From Candidatus Obscuribacterales bacterium (lineage in GTDB: Bacteria; Cyanobacteriota; Vampirovibrionia; Obscuribacterales; Obscuribacteraceae): a stretch of DNA of 43,062 nt. A model generated the notes under the pieces. The model was not told the origin of the DNA and did no database searches. It saw nothing but the letters and a program-made list of their open reading frames with translations. Numbering within the stretch: position 1 is the stretch's first letter; each line of letters starts with the position of its first letter. The stretch covers positions 1 to 43,062 of the forward strand of contig JAKFVU010000016.1 in assembly GCA_021732025.1 (NCBI GenBank), read 5' to 3'. Below are positions 7,820 to 16,820 of the stretch, piece by piece. The position numbers were made by a program, and so were the translations under genes.

Positions 7820-8905
7820 ATGCTAAAGCTCAAACGATACACTTGCCTGGCGCTCGTCTCAATGACGGGCGCTTCGCTGCATATTCTCAACTGTTCTGCA
7901 GCTTACGCCGGTGACCAGTTGAGCGCACCACCAGGCAGCTTCGTGCAAAGCACAAATAGTTCGGAATCTAATTCGGCTGCTAATCAACCTGGAAATTTTG
8001 ATCAGAGCCGAAATCAACAGCAAGGGCAATATCCTCCTCAGCAGGGATATCAACCCGGATACCAGCAGGGACAGCCCTATCAGGCCAATCCGCAGTATCA
8101 AGGTAATCCACAGTTTCAGGGCAATCAGCAAAACCAGTCTAATCTGCAAAACCAACCACAAGGCTTCCAGCCCAACCAGCAATATCAACAGCCTCAACAG
8201 TTCCCAGCCACCCAGCCGAATCAAGGCTATCAACAAAGTCAAGGATTTCAGCCCAATCAACAGTATCAGCCTGCGCAGCAGAACTTCCAGCAGCCGGCGA
8301 TACAGCAAAATTTCCAACAACCAGCAATGCAGCAGACCTATCAACAGCCGCAACAAGGCTATCAGCCTCCTATGCAGCAAAGTTTTCAACAACCCCAACA
8401 ACAAAGCTTAGGTAATGCGCCGGTACAAGGCGCCGTGCAAGAAAACCAACTAGAACAAGAACTTAGCCAAACCCCGATACAAAACGATCCCAATTGGCCG
8501 ACTGATTTTTCCAATTCAGCAAAAAATGGTGCCAGCCAACCGGCCTCAGGTCAGGCAGAAGCTGTCCAACAAAATACTCCAGCTCAGCCAAGCGCCGCAG
8601 CAGCTGTCGGCACTGCCCTGGTAAAAACACTGGGCGCAGTAATGGTCGCTCGTTCAGCTAATAACATGTATGGTGGCAGCCCACTTAGTCGCATGATGGG
8701 CGGCAACTCTATGATGGGTAATCCGATGATGGGTGGAATGGGTGGAATGGGTGGCATGATGGGTAACCCGATGATGGGCGGTATGATGGGCAACCCGATG
8801 ATGGGCGGTATGGGCGGAATGGGTGGCATGATGGGCAACCCCTATGGATACAACACCAATGGTGGCATGATCAATTTATTGATGAACAAAATGATCAACC
8901 GCTAA
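7820..8905 (+). CDS. secreted Gln-rich low-complexity protein with Gly-Met C-terminal repeats
   Basis: No family recognised. A signal peptide of about 30 residues (…ALVSMTG…CSAAYA) is followed by some 170 residues rich in Gln, Asn, Pro and Tyr/Phe, in repeats such as YQPGYQQGQ, FQPNQQYQ and NFQQPA. A shorter Ala/Ser region comes next. The last 80 residues are an almost perfect set of MMGNPMMGG/MGGMGG repeats (DNA about 8692-8840). Such composition suggests a disordered, multivalent extracytoplasmic protein, for example a matrix or envelope component. The gene begins 30 bp after the protease stop and ends 24 bp before the next low-complexity gene, so the three are probably co-transcribed. The repeats are prone to slippage and assembly collapse. 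Confidence 0.75.
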   Translation: MLKLKRYTCLALVSMTGASLHILNCSAAYAGDQLSAPPGSFVQSTNSSESNSAANQPGNFDQSRNQQQGQYPPQQGYQPGYQQGQPYQANPQYQGNPQFQGNQQNQSNLQNQPQGFQPNQQYQQPQQFPATQPNQGYQQSQGFQPNQQYQPAQQNFQQPAIQQNFQQPAMQQTYQQPQQGYQPPMQQSFQQPQQQSLGNAPVQGAVQENQLEQELSQTPIQNDPNWPTDFSNSAKNGASQPASGQAEAVQQNTPAQPSAAAAVGTALVKTLGAVMVARSANNMYGGSPLSRMMGGNSMMGNPMMGGMGGMGGMMGNPMMGGMMGNPMMGGMGGMGGMMGNPYGYNTNGGMINLLMNKMINR

Positions 8906-8911
8906 AAGTTA

Positions 8912-8917
8912 TTTGAG
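8912..8917 (+). promoter_or_regulatory. ribosome-binding site of the second low-complexity gene
   Basis: A near-consensus purine run (GAGAGGAGT) stands at good spacing before the ATG at 8930 and fixes that start. It is the clearest Shine-Dalgarno sequence in the window. Confidence 0.6.
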
Positions 8918-8929
8918 AGGAGTATTGAG

Positions 8930-10378
8930 ATGGATGGCTCAGCCATAAAAGCGGCGTTAGCAAGCACACTGGTATTGTGCGCCGTAATGTATTGCGCTCC
9001 TGCTCGCTGCCAAGATCCCTTCAACGACAATCAAACCTGGGCGGCTCAGCCACCGGGTGCATTTCTCAATAACAAACCAACAGCGAAGAAAGCTGTAGCC
9101 ACTCAAGCGGTAAAGAAAACAGCAAGCAAACCAGCACCGCTAAAACCGAATGTGCAAAGCCAACCAACTCTTTCTCGAGCTGGGGGCAATCAGTCTTCGT
9201 CGCAGTTCCCTGCCATGAATCAGCAACAGTCTAATCAACAGATGGGTCAATCGGACTGGCAGCAGATGGGAAGCGCGGGCAACTCAAGCAATTCGCAGAT
9301 GGGCACTTCCGATTGGGTAGCTCCAACTAATGACGGATTTAACGATGAATCAACCCAATCATCCAATCAAGACAATCAAGATAATGGCCAAGGATGGGTC
9401 ACTAATACTAATCAAAACTCGGGTCAAAGTTCGGGTCAGAACTTTAGTCAGGGCGGCGGTTCAAGTGGTCAGATTGGCCAATCAGGCTGGAATAATCCAG
9501 GCCAATCGTCTCAAAATTCGATGCAAAGCGTAATGCCAAACCAAGGCTCAGGTGGTGGCATAGGCCAATCTGAATGGGTCTCCCCCGGCGGCGGAAATAA
9601 CAATAGCGGCAACAACAGTGGTGGTCAATCGCGTCCAAGTGGTGCCTTTTCCAATCAATCCAATCAATCCAATCAGTTCAATCAATCTAATCAGTCTAGC
9701 CCTAATCAAACGCCAGGCTTCCCGCCCATCCAGCAATCAAGCAATGGTATAGGTCAATCAGGGTGGACAACTCCAGGTGGCGGCGACACTAGTGTCAGCA
9801 ACAACGGTGGAAATAGTTTCAATAACAACAACAATCAACCACCACCTTTTCCGCAGAGTTCGTTTCAACAGTCCGGAAGTACTGGTGGCAATTTCGGCAG
9901 CTCGACAGGAAACTCTGGCTCTGGCGCACCAAGTTTTGGAGCAGTTCTTGAGCAAGAACAATTGCAAGGTGGTGCTCAAATAAACGCCAGCGGTTCAGGC
10001 ATGGGCAGCATGAATGGCGGTGGCAATGGAGGCAATGGTGGCATGAGTTCGGGTGGTGGCATGGGCATGCCCGCATTCAATCAGAGTGCTGCTGCCGGTG
10101 TTCTACCTGGCATAATGAATTTCATGCAAAATGTTATGCCGCAAAAAGGCAATACCTTCAATCCAAACACGATGAATAACGGTGGAGGCACCATGACTGG
10201 TGGCACGGGTGCTGTATTTGTTCCTCAGCAACAAGTACAAAAGCGGCCGAGCCAGCCAATGCACACACCGGTAATTGTGAAGCAAGTCGGAAGACAAGTA
10301 AACCGCACTGTCAATCGCGCCGTAAATCGCAGCGTAAACCAAATGCTATTTCGCGGTGTCAACTCACTTAGGTTCTAA
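8930..10378 (+). CDS. secreted Asn/Gln/Ser/Gly-rich repeat protein
   Basis: No family recognised. The 482-residue product has a signal peptide (about 1-27, ending APARCQ), a short Lys/Ala/Thr-rich segment, then a long disordered region. That region is built on a spaced motif [M/I]G-[Q/T]-S-[D/G/E]-W, seen as MGQSDW, MGTSDW, IGQSGW, IGQSEWVSPGGG and IGQSGWTTPGGG, separated by Asn/Ser/Gly spacers. The end is basic (RQVNRTVNRAVNRSVNQ), a possible amphipathic or membrane/nucleic-acid-binding tail. A regularly spaced Trp motif in a disordered background looks like a multivalent binding or self-assembly protein. It follows the other Gln-rich gene by 24 bp. The stop codon lies in the loop of a small hairpin shared with the convergent TPR gene. 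Confidence 0.75.
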   Translation: MDGSAIKAALASTLVLCAVMYCAPARCQDPFNDNQTWAAQPPGAFLNNKPTAKKAVATQAVKKTASKPAPLKPNVQSQPTLSRAGGNQSSSQFPAMNQQQSNQQMGQSDWQQMGSAGNSSNSQMGTSDWVAPTNDGFNDESTQSSNQDNQDNGQGWVTNTNQNSGQSSGQNFSQGGGSSGQIGQSGWNNPGQSSQNSMQSVMPNQGSGGGIGQSEWVSPGGGNNNSGNNSGGQSRPSGAFSNQSNQSNQFNQSNQSSPNQTPGFPPIQQSSNGIGQSGWTTPGGGDTSVSNNGGNSFNNNNNQPPPFPQSSFQQSGSTGGNFGSSTGNSGSGAPSFGAVLEQEQLQGGAQINASGSGMGSMNGGGNGGNGGMSSGGGMGMPAFNQSAAAGVLPGIMNFMQNVMPQKGNTFNPNTMNNGGGTMTGGTGAVFVPQQQVQKRPSQPMHTPVIVKQVGRQVNRTVNRAVNRSVNQMLFRGVNSLRF

Positions 10379-10384
10379 GAACCT
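10370..10384. terminator. small hairpin between convergent genes
   Basis: AGGTTC and GAACCT form a perfect 6-bp stem whose 3-nt loop is the TAA stop of the upstream plus-strand gene. It sits in the 14-bp gap before the stop of the minus-strand TPR gene. No T tract follows, so a terminator role for either strand is only weakly supported. Confidence 0.25.
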
Positions 10385-10392
10385 GTGCAAGA

Positions 10393-11580
10393 CTATTTCT
10401 GTTGCTTACGCTGATGCTCTTCTGAGAACTCGGCTAGGCGCTTGCTAAGCATATCAATCATGTTAGTGGAGGAAGCTACATAAGTCGTGTAGCGGGCTCG
10501 CATTGATGAAGGATAAAGCTTGAGGGCATCAACAAATTTGCCTTGAAGAAAATAGGTCTCAGAAAGACGATTGAGCACTTGATACTCTTTGAATGGCATT
10601 GCTGCAGCTTTGTCGTCATGGAGGCTTGAATCAGCACTATTAGCAAAAGGTGTGTCTTCTACAATATGGCTAACCACTACTAGAGCTTGATCGAGACACT
10701 TAGAGGCTTTATCACGAGAGCCAATGCGCTCATAGACTGTGGCTAGCTGACAGAGCGGCTCTAGCAAGTGAGCAGAATATTTGCCTTGCACTTTCTCCAT
10801 CGCTTCAACTAAGATCTCACCTTGATCTTTTGCTTCTTGCAAGCGATCAAGTTGAGCCAAAGACAGCATCTTAACTACCGCTGCTTGCTGTAGACGCTCG
10901 CAAGAAGCCAGAGGCAGCGAATACTTCGCGCCCATCGAAAGCAACTCGTCAGAGGCAGCCAAAGACTTCTGGAAGCGACGCTCTTTGAAAGAACTGCTAT
11001 TAATCACAATCAATCCGGCTAAAAGCAGCGAGGGATCATTTACTTGTTTTGAACGCTCACGCAGCAAATCGACTGCATCACGAGCTAGAGCCAGTGCTAA
11101 AAGATTGCTTCCTTGGCTCTCATGATAAATCGCCAGGCAAAGCGAAGGATAAATCATCTCAAGACTATTTTTACCATACTCATCTTGCGCTAGACCCAAT
11201 GCAATTCGAAAAGACTGACCAGCCAACTCAGTGTCTCCGGTCACGAGTCTAGCTCTACCAAGCTCGCACATAGCGCGAAATACTAGCATCGTAGGTATAG
11301 ATGCTTTAGCCTTGATCTCTTTAGTCTTCGAGTCTAACGAATCTACAGCCTGACGCAGAGCCTCACTATCATTATGGGCCATAGCCTGAGCAGCCTTCAC
11401 CGCCAGCAATACCAAACCAGCTTCGCTGTCAGATTCAGCACTGATATTTGCCGCGCTGAGCTGAACCAAAGACCCTGTATAGTCAGCCACCTCGCGCATG
11501 AGGTAAGCTTTTCGCAAGTGCTCACTCGCTTCTAGCGAACTACATTTGCTGCCACTGTCACTGTCATTACTAGAAACCAT
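10393..11580 (-). CDS. TPR-like helical repeat protein, cytoplasmic
   Basis: The 395-residue protein has no signal peptide and is almost entirely helical. It shows repeats with TPR-like spacing of small and hydrophobic residues (…LVTGDTELAGQSFRIALGLAQDEYG…, …LATVYERIGSRDKASKCLDQALVVV…, …LSETYFLQGKFVDALKLYPSS…). TPR proteins act as protein-binding scaffolds; no partner is evident. It begins 33 bp after the hflX stop on the same strand, so the two genes probably form one transcript. GGTG stands about 7 nt before the ATG. The charged C terminus ends EHQRKQQK. Confidence 0.7.
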   Translation of the reverse strand: MVSSNDSDSGSKCSSLEASEHLRKAYLMREVADYTGSLVQLSAANISAESDSEAGLVLLAVKAAQAMAHNDSEALRQAVDSLDSKTKEIKAKASIPTMLVFRAMCELGRARLVTGDTELAGQSFRIALGLAQDEYGKNSLEMIYPSLCLAIYHESQGSNLLALALARDAVDLLRERSKQVNDPSLLLAGLIVINSSSFKERRFQKSLAASDELLSMGAKYSLPLASCERLQQAAVVKMLSLAQLDRLQEAKDQGEILVEAMEKVQGKYSAHLLEPLCQLATVYERIGSRDKASKCLDQALVVVSHIVEDTPFANSADSSLHDDKAAAMPFKEYQVLNRLSETYFLQGKFVDALKLYPSSMRARYTTYVASSTNMIDMLSKRLAEFSEEHQRKQQK

Positions 11581-11613
11581 TACTAGGCACCATTTTTTCG
11601 TTGGCCAAAAATC

Positions 11614-13407
11614 TTAAGCGCTGTACTTCTGCCGTTCTGGACACACTTCTGAAATAACTTCTTGAATCTTGCTTAGAATACTGCCAAGGCCAAAACGTAT
11701 TTTTGCCGAGGCAATAACCGGATTCGGAACCTGAGCAATGAGCCAGGCGAGATCCTCTTTACGTACTATATCTGCTTTATTCAAAACTGTGATCATGGGC
11801 TTATCAACAGCACCAAGATCGCTTAAAACGTCATGCACAGCACTAATATGCTCAAGCACATTTGGATGTGAAGCATCGACGACATGCACGAGCACGTCAG
11901 CTACAGACACTTCTTCTAGGGTCGCTCTAAAAGCTGTTACCAGTGAGGTCGGCAACTTCTTGATGAAACCTACTGTGTCTGAAATTAGTATCGGGCTATG
12001 GTCAGGCAACGTGGTTCGTCTTGTAGTCGGGTCAAGAGTAGCGAACAACTTATCTTGAGTGAAAACATCAGACTTTGTTAGGGCATTGAGCAAAGTAGAT
12101 TTGCCTGAGTTGGTGTAACCAGTCAAAGCAACAACAGGTAAATGTTCGTTGATGCGCCGCTTGCGCTGCACATCTCGATAGGTACCGATGCGCTCAGCAT
12201 CTGCTTCGAGCAATGTAATCTTCTCGCGAATTCGACGGCGATCGATTTCTAGTTTTGTTTCACCAGGTCCACGGGTACCAATTCCACCACCCAATCTTGA
12301 AAGATTATCGCCTTTGCCAATCAGCCTAGGCAGCAAATACTTCATCTGCGCCAGCTCAACTTGAAGCTTTCCTTCCTTGGTTTGAGCCCGTTGAGCGAAA
12401 ATATCCAAAATTAGCTCGGTTCGGTCTATGACCTTAACGCCTACTACTTCTTCGATATTGCGCTTTTGACTTGGAGTTAGCTCCTGGTCGACAACTAACA
12501 ACGTTGAGCCAAGCTCTTGCATATGCAGAGCCACTTCTTGCATCTTGCCTGAGCCAAAGAAATATTTAGGGTCAGGCTGTTGGCGAGTTTGCATCAACCG
12601 TCCAGAGACAGTGGCACCGGCTGTTCGAGCCAGTCTTGCCAATTCATCGAGATCATCTTCGACTTGCCATGCGTCGGTACCGTCGCTGACTAAACCAATT
12701 AAATAAGCACGTTCTTCACCTTCGGCCACAGCCAGACCAGGTGCCTGGGTGCGAAATTCTTGCTCTAATGCACTAATCAACTCTTCAAAATCTTCGTCTT
12801 GAGCCCGTCTTGCTGTTGAACCTGGCATCACTTTCCACAACTTGCCCTCGGCATCACGGCCTGGTAGCAAATGAGCAATATGTACCACATCGGCTATTTT
12901 TGACTGTTCACCTTTACTGCGGCTGAAAGTACCCGCTGGGTTTACGCCGACTTGAGCGAGCAAATCTAGACGGTTGCGAGCTAAGCACTGAAGATTTTCT
13001 TTTGAGACCGACTCACTTCCATCAGAAGGTTTTTGCTGGTCGCCTTTCTTCTCGTTATGGTCACCTTTGTCGTTGTTTTTGCCTTCAGCTGATTGTTTAC
13101 GGTCGTCAAGGCGCGTATGAATGATGCGATGACCACAGAGTCTTCCGGGCCCAACCCTCACGCCACGCAACTCCGGCATATTGACTTCGAAAGGCTGACC
13201 GACAGTGACATTGACTACCTGCCCACGTCGATTAACCACCAGCGAAAGAGGATAGCCAGTCTCGTGCGACAGCTCAGCTACCGAGTCAGCAAGCTCTATG
13301 GTGATGATCTTGTCTTTAGGAATACGCTGTTGCAACAAGCGGTTGAGCTTCTTAATCTCAGACTGTTTCAGGCCTTTCGCCTTACCTAAGTCAAGTTTGC
13401 CGTGCAA
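11614..13407 (-). CDS. hflX: ribosome-associated GTPase HflX
   Basis: The 597-residue protein has the HflX glycine-rich domain (YFFGSGKMQEV, then LVVDQELTPSQKRNIEE and GKLQVELAQMKYLLPRL) and a GTPase domain with G1 GYTNSGKST (about 429-437), G3 DTVGF (about 467) and G4 NKAD (about 541). HflX binds and splits stalled or hibernating 50S/70S ribosomes. The roughly 200-residue N-terminal extension (LDLGKAKGLKQSEIKKLNRL...) is like that of cyanobacterial HflX and unlike the shorter proteobacterial form. A Lys/Asp/Ser-rich insertion of about 35 residues (about 105-140) interrupts it. The start is TTG at 13407, with GAGGT about 8 nt upstream; no ATG fits the conserved N terminus. A promoter candidate lies just upstream and the TPR gene follows. 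Confidence 0.92.
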   Translation of the reverse strand: MHGKLDLGKAKGLKQSEIKKLNRLLQQRIPKDKIITIELADSVAELSHETGYPLSLVVNRRGQVVNVTVGQPFEVNMPELRGVRVGPGRLCGHRIIHTRLDDRKQSAEGKNNDKGDHNEKKGDQQKPSDGSESVSKENLQCLARNRLDLLAQVGVNPAGTFSRSKGEQSKIADVVHIAHLLPGRDAEGKLWKVMPGSTARRAQDEDFEELISALEQEFRTQAPGLAVAEGEERAYLIGLVSDGTDAWQVEDDLDELARLARTAGATVSGRLMQTRQQPDPKYFFGSGKMQEVALHMQELGSTLLVVDQELTPSQKRNIEEVVGVKVIDRTELILDIFAQRAQTKEGKLQVELAQMKYLLPRLIGKGDNLSRLGGGIGTRGPGETKLEIDRRRIREKITLLEADAERIGTYRDVQRKRRINEHLPVVALTGYTNSGKSTLLNALTKSDVFTQDKLFATLDPTTRRTTLPDHSPILISDTVGFIKKLPTSLVTAFRATLEEVSVADVLVHVVDASHPNVLEHISAVHDVLSDLGAVDKPMITVLNKADIVRKEDLAWLIAQVPNPVIASAKIRFGLGSILSKIQEVISEVCPERQKYSA

Positions 13408-13430
13408 TCAGTAAACCTCAGACAGGGGCT

Positions 13431-13459
13431 AAAATAGGGCAGTGATTTAGACTTGTAAA
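13431..13459 (-). promoter_or_regulatory. candidate sigma-70 promoter of hflX
   Basis: On the minus strand TTTACA (13454-13459) and TATTTT (13431-13436) are separated by exactly 17 bp. This puts transcription about 15 bp before the TTG start, with the GAGGT ribosome-binding site in the short leader. Confidence 0.45.
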
Positions 13460-13525
13460 ATCCAAGCATCACAACCGCATCATACCCGTTTATCAGCCTA
13501 ATTTCACCTACATTTAATGTATATC

Positions 13526-13549
13526 AAAGGCCCAATATCAAGGGTCTTT
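13526..13549 (-). terminator. possible terminator after the SulP gene
   Basis: AAAGGCCC and GGGTCTTT pair over 8 bp (one G-T) with an 8-nt loop, 28 bp beyond the SulP stop. The T run after the stem on the minus strand is short, so support is modest. Confidence 0.35.
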
Positions 13550-13576
13550 AGATATGTGTATATAGCAAATAAAATT

Positions 13577-15223
13577 CTAGCTCTTGGGGTCTGTCGGCAC
13601 TTCATCTGAGTGAACAGGCCGAAACTCGAGAGTTGCTAGCTCTCTGTTGCCACCGCGACGCTCTCTGAAAACAGTACCCAAGGTGCCCCAATCCATGACG
13701 AGAGTGCCGCCCTGAGCCCTATGCTGTTTGTCCCAACCCATCATCGTATCAAGACAAGCATGATCGATATACTCGACATCTTCTAGATGCACGTGTAATT
13801 CAGTGGTTGGTTTTACCGACTCGATTGCTTCAGCGATGCGAGGCAAGCTTAAGAAGGTCGCAGCGCCCTTTAGCGACACATCTGTACGATTTTTCTCTGG
13901 ATGCTCAGTAATTTTGATATCAAGTCTAGAGAAGATGTACAGCAATTTGCCGATCGAAAGCACCACACCAGCGATTACACCAGTGAGCAAATCTACACAG
14001 ACAATCAAAATGATGGTAACTACATAGATTGCCGCTTCAGAACGACCGTACTGTTTAATCTCCTTGAAGATCTTCCAGTTGACCATTTTATAACCGGTGA
14101 AAACGAGCAGGGCAGCTAGCACCGAAGTTGGTATCAGCTCCAAAACATTGGGAAAGAGTGCTACAAATATCAAAATCCACAAGCCGTGCATGAAAGCAGA
14201 AGCTCTGGTGCGGGCTCCGGCATTGACGTTAACGCCGCTGCGTACCATCACGCCTGTTAACGGCAAACCGCCAAGGAGGCCACAAAGAGTGTTGCCAACA
14301 CCTTGACCAATAAGTTCACGGTCATAGTTCGTGCGATGTCCGCTGTGCATTTTGTCTAAAGCACTGCAAGTCAATAGCGTTTCAGCAGCAGCAATAAAGG
14401 CGATTGCCAAAGCGTCGAAGAAAATCTCCCAGTTAAATATTGAGACCAGAAGCGCAGGCCTAGGCAGGGAGATTGCTGCCAACAAATTATTGGGAATAGA
14501 GACGTAGTGCACAGTCAGATGTAGAAATGAAGCAACTGAAGTTGCCACTACAACCGCTACCAACGAGCCCGGTAAAACTCTCATACGACCTATGGCAAAA
14601 CGCTGCCAAAGAGCCAATATAAGTATAGTGAGAACACCAATTGCAGCAGCTATATGGTGGGTGGAATCTCCATCGTGAATTCCTGTCCAATTCAGGCCTT
14701 TATAAATTGCCATCGGAATAGATAGTAAATTGTTGATACCACTGCCCTTGGGAGTGTCATCAACCATGACGTGAAATTGAGCAGCCAAAATAAGTAGGCC
14801 GATACCAGACAGCATTCCGTGAATAACCGCTGGTGGAACAGCTCTAAACCACGGAGCGAAACGACAAAGGCCAGCCACAATCTGAATGAGACCAGCAAGA
14901 AGGATGATTACACCCATTTTCTCGATGCCGTGCTCGCGAATAAGCTCGAGAACGAGCACTGCTAGACCAGCAGCGGGGCCACTAACTTGCAATTGGCTGC
15001 CACCAATGATCGAGACAACTAGACCACCGATAACACCGGTGAGAATGCCTTTCGCAGGGTCAACACCTGAAGCAATGGCAATACCCATACACAGCGGCAA
15101 AGCAACAATGAAGACAACAACCGAAGCCAGAAAATCTTTGCCAAAATTGGCAGAGCGCGATTTATCTACGCCTATAGTGGCTGAGTTAACGATATTCTCG
15201 TTTACGCTTTCATTTTTTTCCAT
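13577..15223 (-). CDS. SulP-family inorganic anion transporter with STAS domain
   Basis: The protein begins with the SulP signature first helix (DFLASVVVFIVALPLCMGIAIASG, DPAKGILTGVIGG) and has about ten hydrophobic segments. The conserved LLGGLPLTGVMVRSGVNVNAGARTR stretch follows, and a cytoplasmic C-terminal STAS domain (about the last 105 residues) contains VEYIDHACLDTM. SulP proteins move sulfate, bicarbonate or other anions, usually with Na+ or H+; the substrate is not decidable here. A carbonic anhydrase in the window makes bicarbonate an idea, not evidence. I chose the ATG at 15223 (548 residues). An in-frame TTG at 15307 would add a hydrophobic 28-residue segment unusual for the family, though AAAGG precedes it. 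It follows the FAD-oxidase gene on the same strand. Confidence 0.88.
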   Translation of the reverse strand: MEKNESVNENIVNSATIGVDKSRSANFGKDFLASVVVFIVALPLCMGIAIASGVDPAKGILTGVIGGLVVSIIGGSQLQVSGPAAGLAVLVLELIREHGIEKMGVIILLAGLIQIVAGLCRFAPWFRAVPPAVIHGMLSGIGLLILAAQFHVMVDDTPKGSGINNLLSIPMAIYKGLNWTGIHDGDSTHHIAAAIGVLTILILALWQRFAIGRMRVLPGSLVAVVVATSVASFLHLTVHYVSIPNNLLAAISLPRPALLVSIFNWEIFFDALAIAFIAAAETLLTCSALDKMHSGHRTNYDRELIGQGVGNTLCGLLGGLPLTGVMVRSGVNVNAGARTRASAFMHGLWILIFVALFPNVLELIPTSVLAALLVFTGYKMVNWKIFKEIKQYGRSEAAIYVVTIILIVCVDLLTGVIAGVVLSIGKLLYIFSRLDIKITEHPEKNRTDVSLKGAATFLSLPRIAEAIESVKPTTELHVHLEDVEYIDHACLDTMMGWDKQHRAQGGTLVMDWGTLGTVFRERRGGNRELATLEFRPVHSDEVPTDPKS

Positions 15224-15352
15224 ACACACATGCAACAGCGCTGGCGCGGTAATAATTATTAGTAAGAGAAACCCTATTTTAATTGTTTGCGCTAGAGCCT
15301 TCAGCAACCTTTCGCCGACGGTTTATTGCTGGAGTGAACAGCCCATATTTGC

Positions 15353-16795
15353 TCAGCAACCAGACATAATCTTATGGCGTAAAAGCGGTCTGGCTCCTGA
15401 TTCACCGCAAGTTTTAAGATTGGGAATAACTTTTCCCGGGTTGAGAATTCCATCTGGGTCAAATGCTTCTTTTAATCTACCCATCATGACCAAATCAAGA
15501 TCACTGAAGACAAGAGGCATCTCCATCATCTTTTCAATCCCAATGCCATGCTCGCCAGATAAGGTGCCGCCCATTTCAACACAAAGCTCTAATATCTCTT
15601 TGCCGGCCAGCATGACCCGCCTCACCTCGTCTTCGTTTTCGCGGTGGTAAAGCATACAAGGGTGAAGGTTGCCATCACCAGCATGATAGACATTGGCTAT
15701 GGTGAGGTTTAACCGTAAGGCAATCTCTTCAATTCCAGCGATGACTTCTGCCAAGCGTGAACGCGGAATGACACCGTCTAAAACATAGCCATGAGGTGCA
15801 ATGCGGCCGAGGGCGCCAAAGGCTGTTTTTCTTGCCTTCCAGATTGTCGCCCGTTCTTTAGCATCGAGCGCCCAACGCATAGATATTGCACCATTTTTCT
15901 CTAGGCAAGTTTCAACAACTTTTCGCTGAGCTGCAATGGCCGCACTGGGTCCATCTAGCTCAATGATAAGAAGAGCTGCAGCAGCGCGGTTCAGCCCCAT
16001 TACCAAATAATCTTCCACAGCATTGATAGTAATCTGATCGATCATCTCCATGGCCGCAGGAATGACCCCCGCTGCCACTATATCTGATACTGCCTGGCCA
16101 GCTTGACCAACACTTTGAAAGTAGGCCAGCAAAGTCTCTACTTTTTCTGGCCGCGGTATCAGCTTGACTAGAGCCTCACAGGCAATACCAAGAGTACCTT
16201 CAGATCCAATGAAAAAACCGGAAAGATCAATCTCATTGCTAGTTCGAGCCGCACCGCCCAAGGTGACAACGCTGCCGTCGGCAAGCACCACCTTCAAACC
16301 TACAATATGGTGCGTGGTCATGCCATATTTAAGAGTATGAGGGCCACCAGCATTCTCAGCGATGTTTCCACCGATTGTAGAAGCTATCTGACTGCTGGGA
16401 TCGGGCGCAAAATACAAATTATGCTTTGCCGCCGCCACTGAAACAGAAACATTGGTGGCACCAGCTTCAACCAATGCCAAGCGCTCATGCGGATCAACGT
16501 GCAGAACTCGGTTCATACGAGTGAGAACCAGACTGATGCCACCACGAACACATGTGCTGCCACCAGACAAGCCCGTACCAGCACCCCTCGGTGAAATGGG
16601 AATTTTGTGCGAAGCTGCCAATTTAACCACAGCCGATACTTGCTCGGTGGTGGCTGGCAGTACCACAATATCGGGGGCAGCCTTATCGAGAGTTTCAGCA
16701 TCTGAATCGTACAAACCAATATCGGTCTTGTCGGTGAGAACATAGTCTTTGCCGACGATCGCTATTAGTTTTTCAATTAAGGCCTTAGGGTGCAT
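15353..16795 (-). CDS. glcD: GlcD-type FAD-linked oxidase (glycolate/D-lactate dehydrogenase family)
   Basis: The 480-residue protein is full length for the family. An FAD-binding PCMH domain contains PRGAGTGLSGG (about 75-85) and the segment SQIASTIGGNIAENAGGPHTLKYG. The C-terminal cap domain has NVYHAGDGNLHP and GTLSGEHGIGIEKM, and the protein ends NPGKVIP. Enzymes of this type oxidise glycolate, D-lactate or similar 2-hydroxy acids with FAD; glcE and glcF partners are not in the window, so the exact substrate is open. ATG 16795 is preferred over a TTG at 16804; neither has a clear ribosome-binding site. It lies 25 bp after the TonB-like gene and upstream of the SulP gene, all on the minus strand. 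Confidence 0.88.
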   Translation of the reverse strand: MHPKALIEKLIAIVGKDYVLTDKTDIGLYDSDAETLDKAAPDIVVLPATTEQVSAVVKLAASHKIPISPRGAGTGLSGGSTCVRGGISLVLTRMNRVLHVDPHERLALVEAGATNVSVSVAAAKHNLYFAPDPSSQIASTIGGNIAENAGGPHTLKYGMTTHHIVGLKVVLADGSVVTLGGAARTSNEIDLSGFFIGSEGTLGIACEALVKLIPRPEKVETLLAYFQSVGQAGQAVSDIVAAGVIPAAMEMIDQITINAVEDYLVMGLNRAAAALLIIELDGPSAAIAAQRKVVETCLEKNGAISMRWALDAKERATIWKARKTAFGALGRIAPHGYVLDGVIPRSRLAEVIAGIEEIALRLNLTIANVYHAGDGNLHPCMLYHRENEDEVRRVMLAGKEILELCVEMGGTLSGEHGIGIEKMMEMPLVFSDLDLVMMGRLKEAFDPDGILNPGKVIPNLKTCGESGARPLLRHKIMSGC

Positions 16796-16820
16796 AAGCA
16801 ACAACTATATCTTGTTTGGC

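Noticed and set aside
14886..15650. 254-codon plus-strand frame
   Set aside because: It is antisense to the ends of two well-recognised genes (SulP and GlcD) and its composition is typical of a shadow frame.
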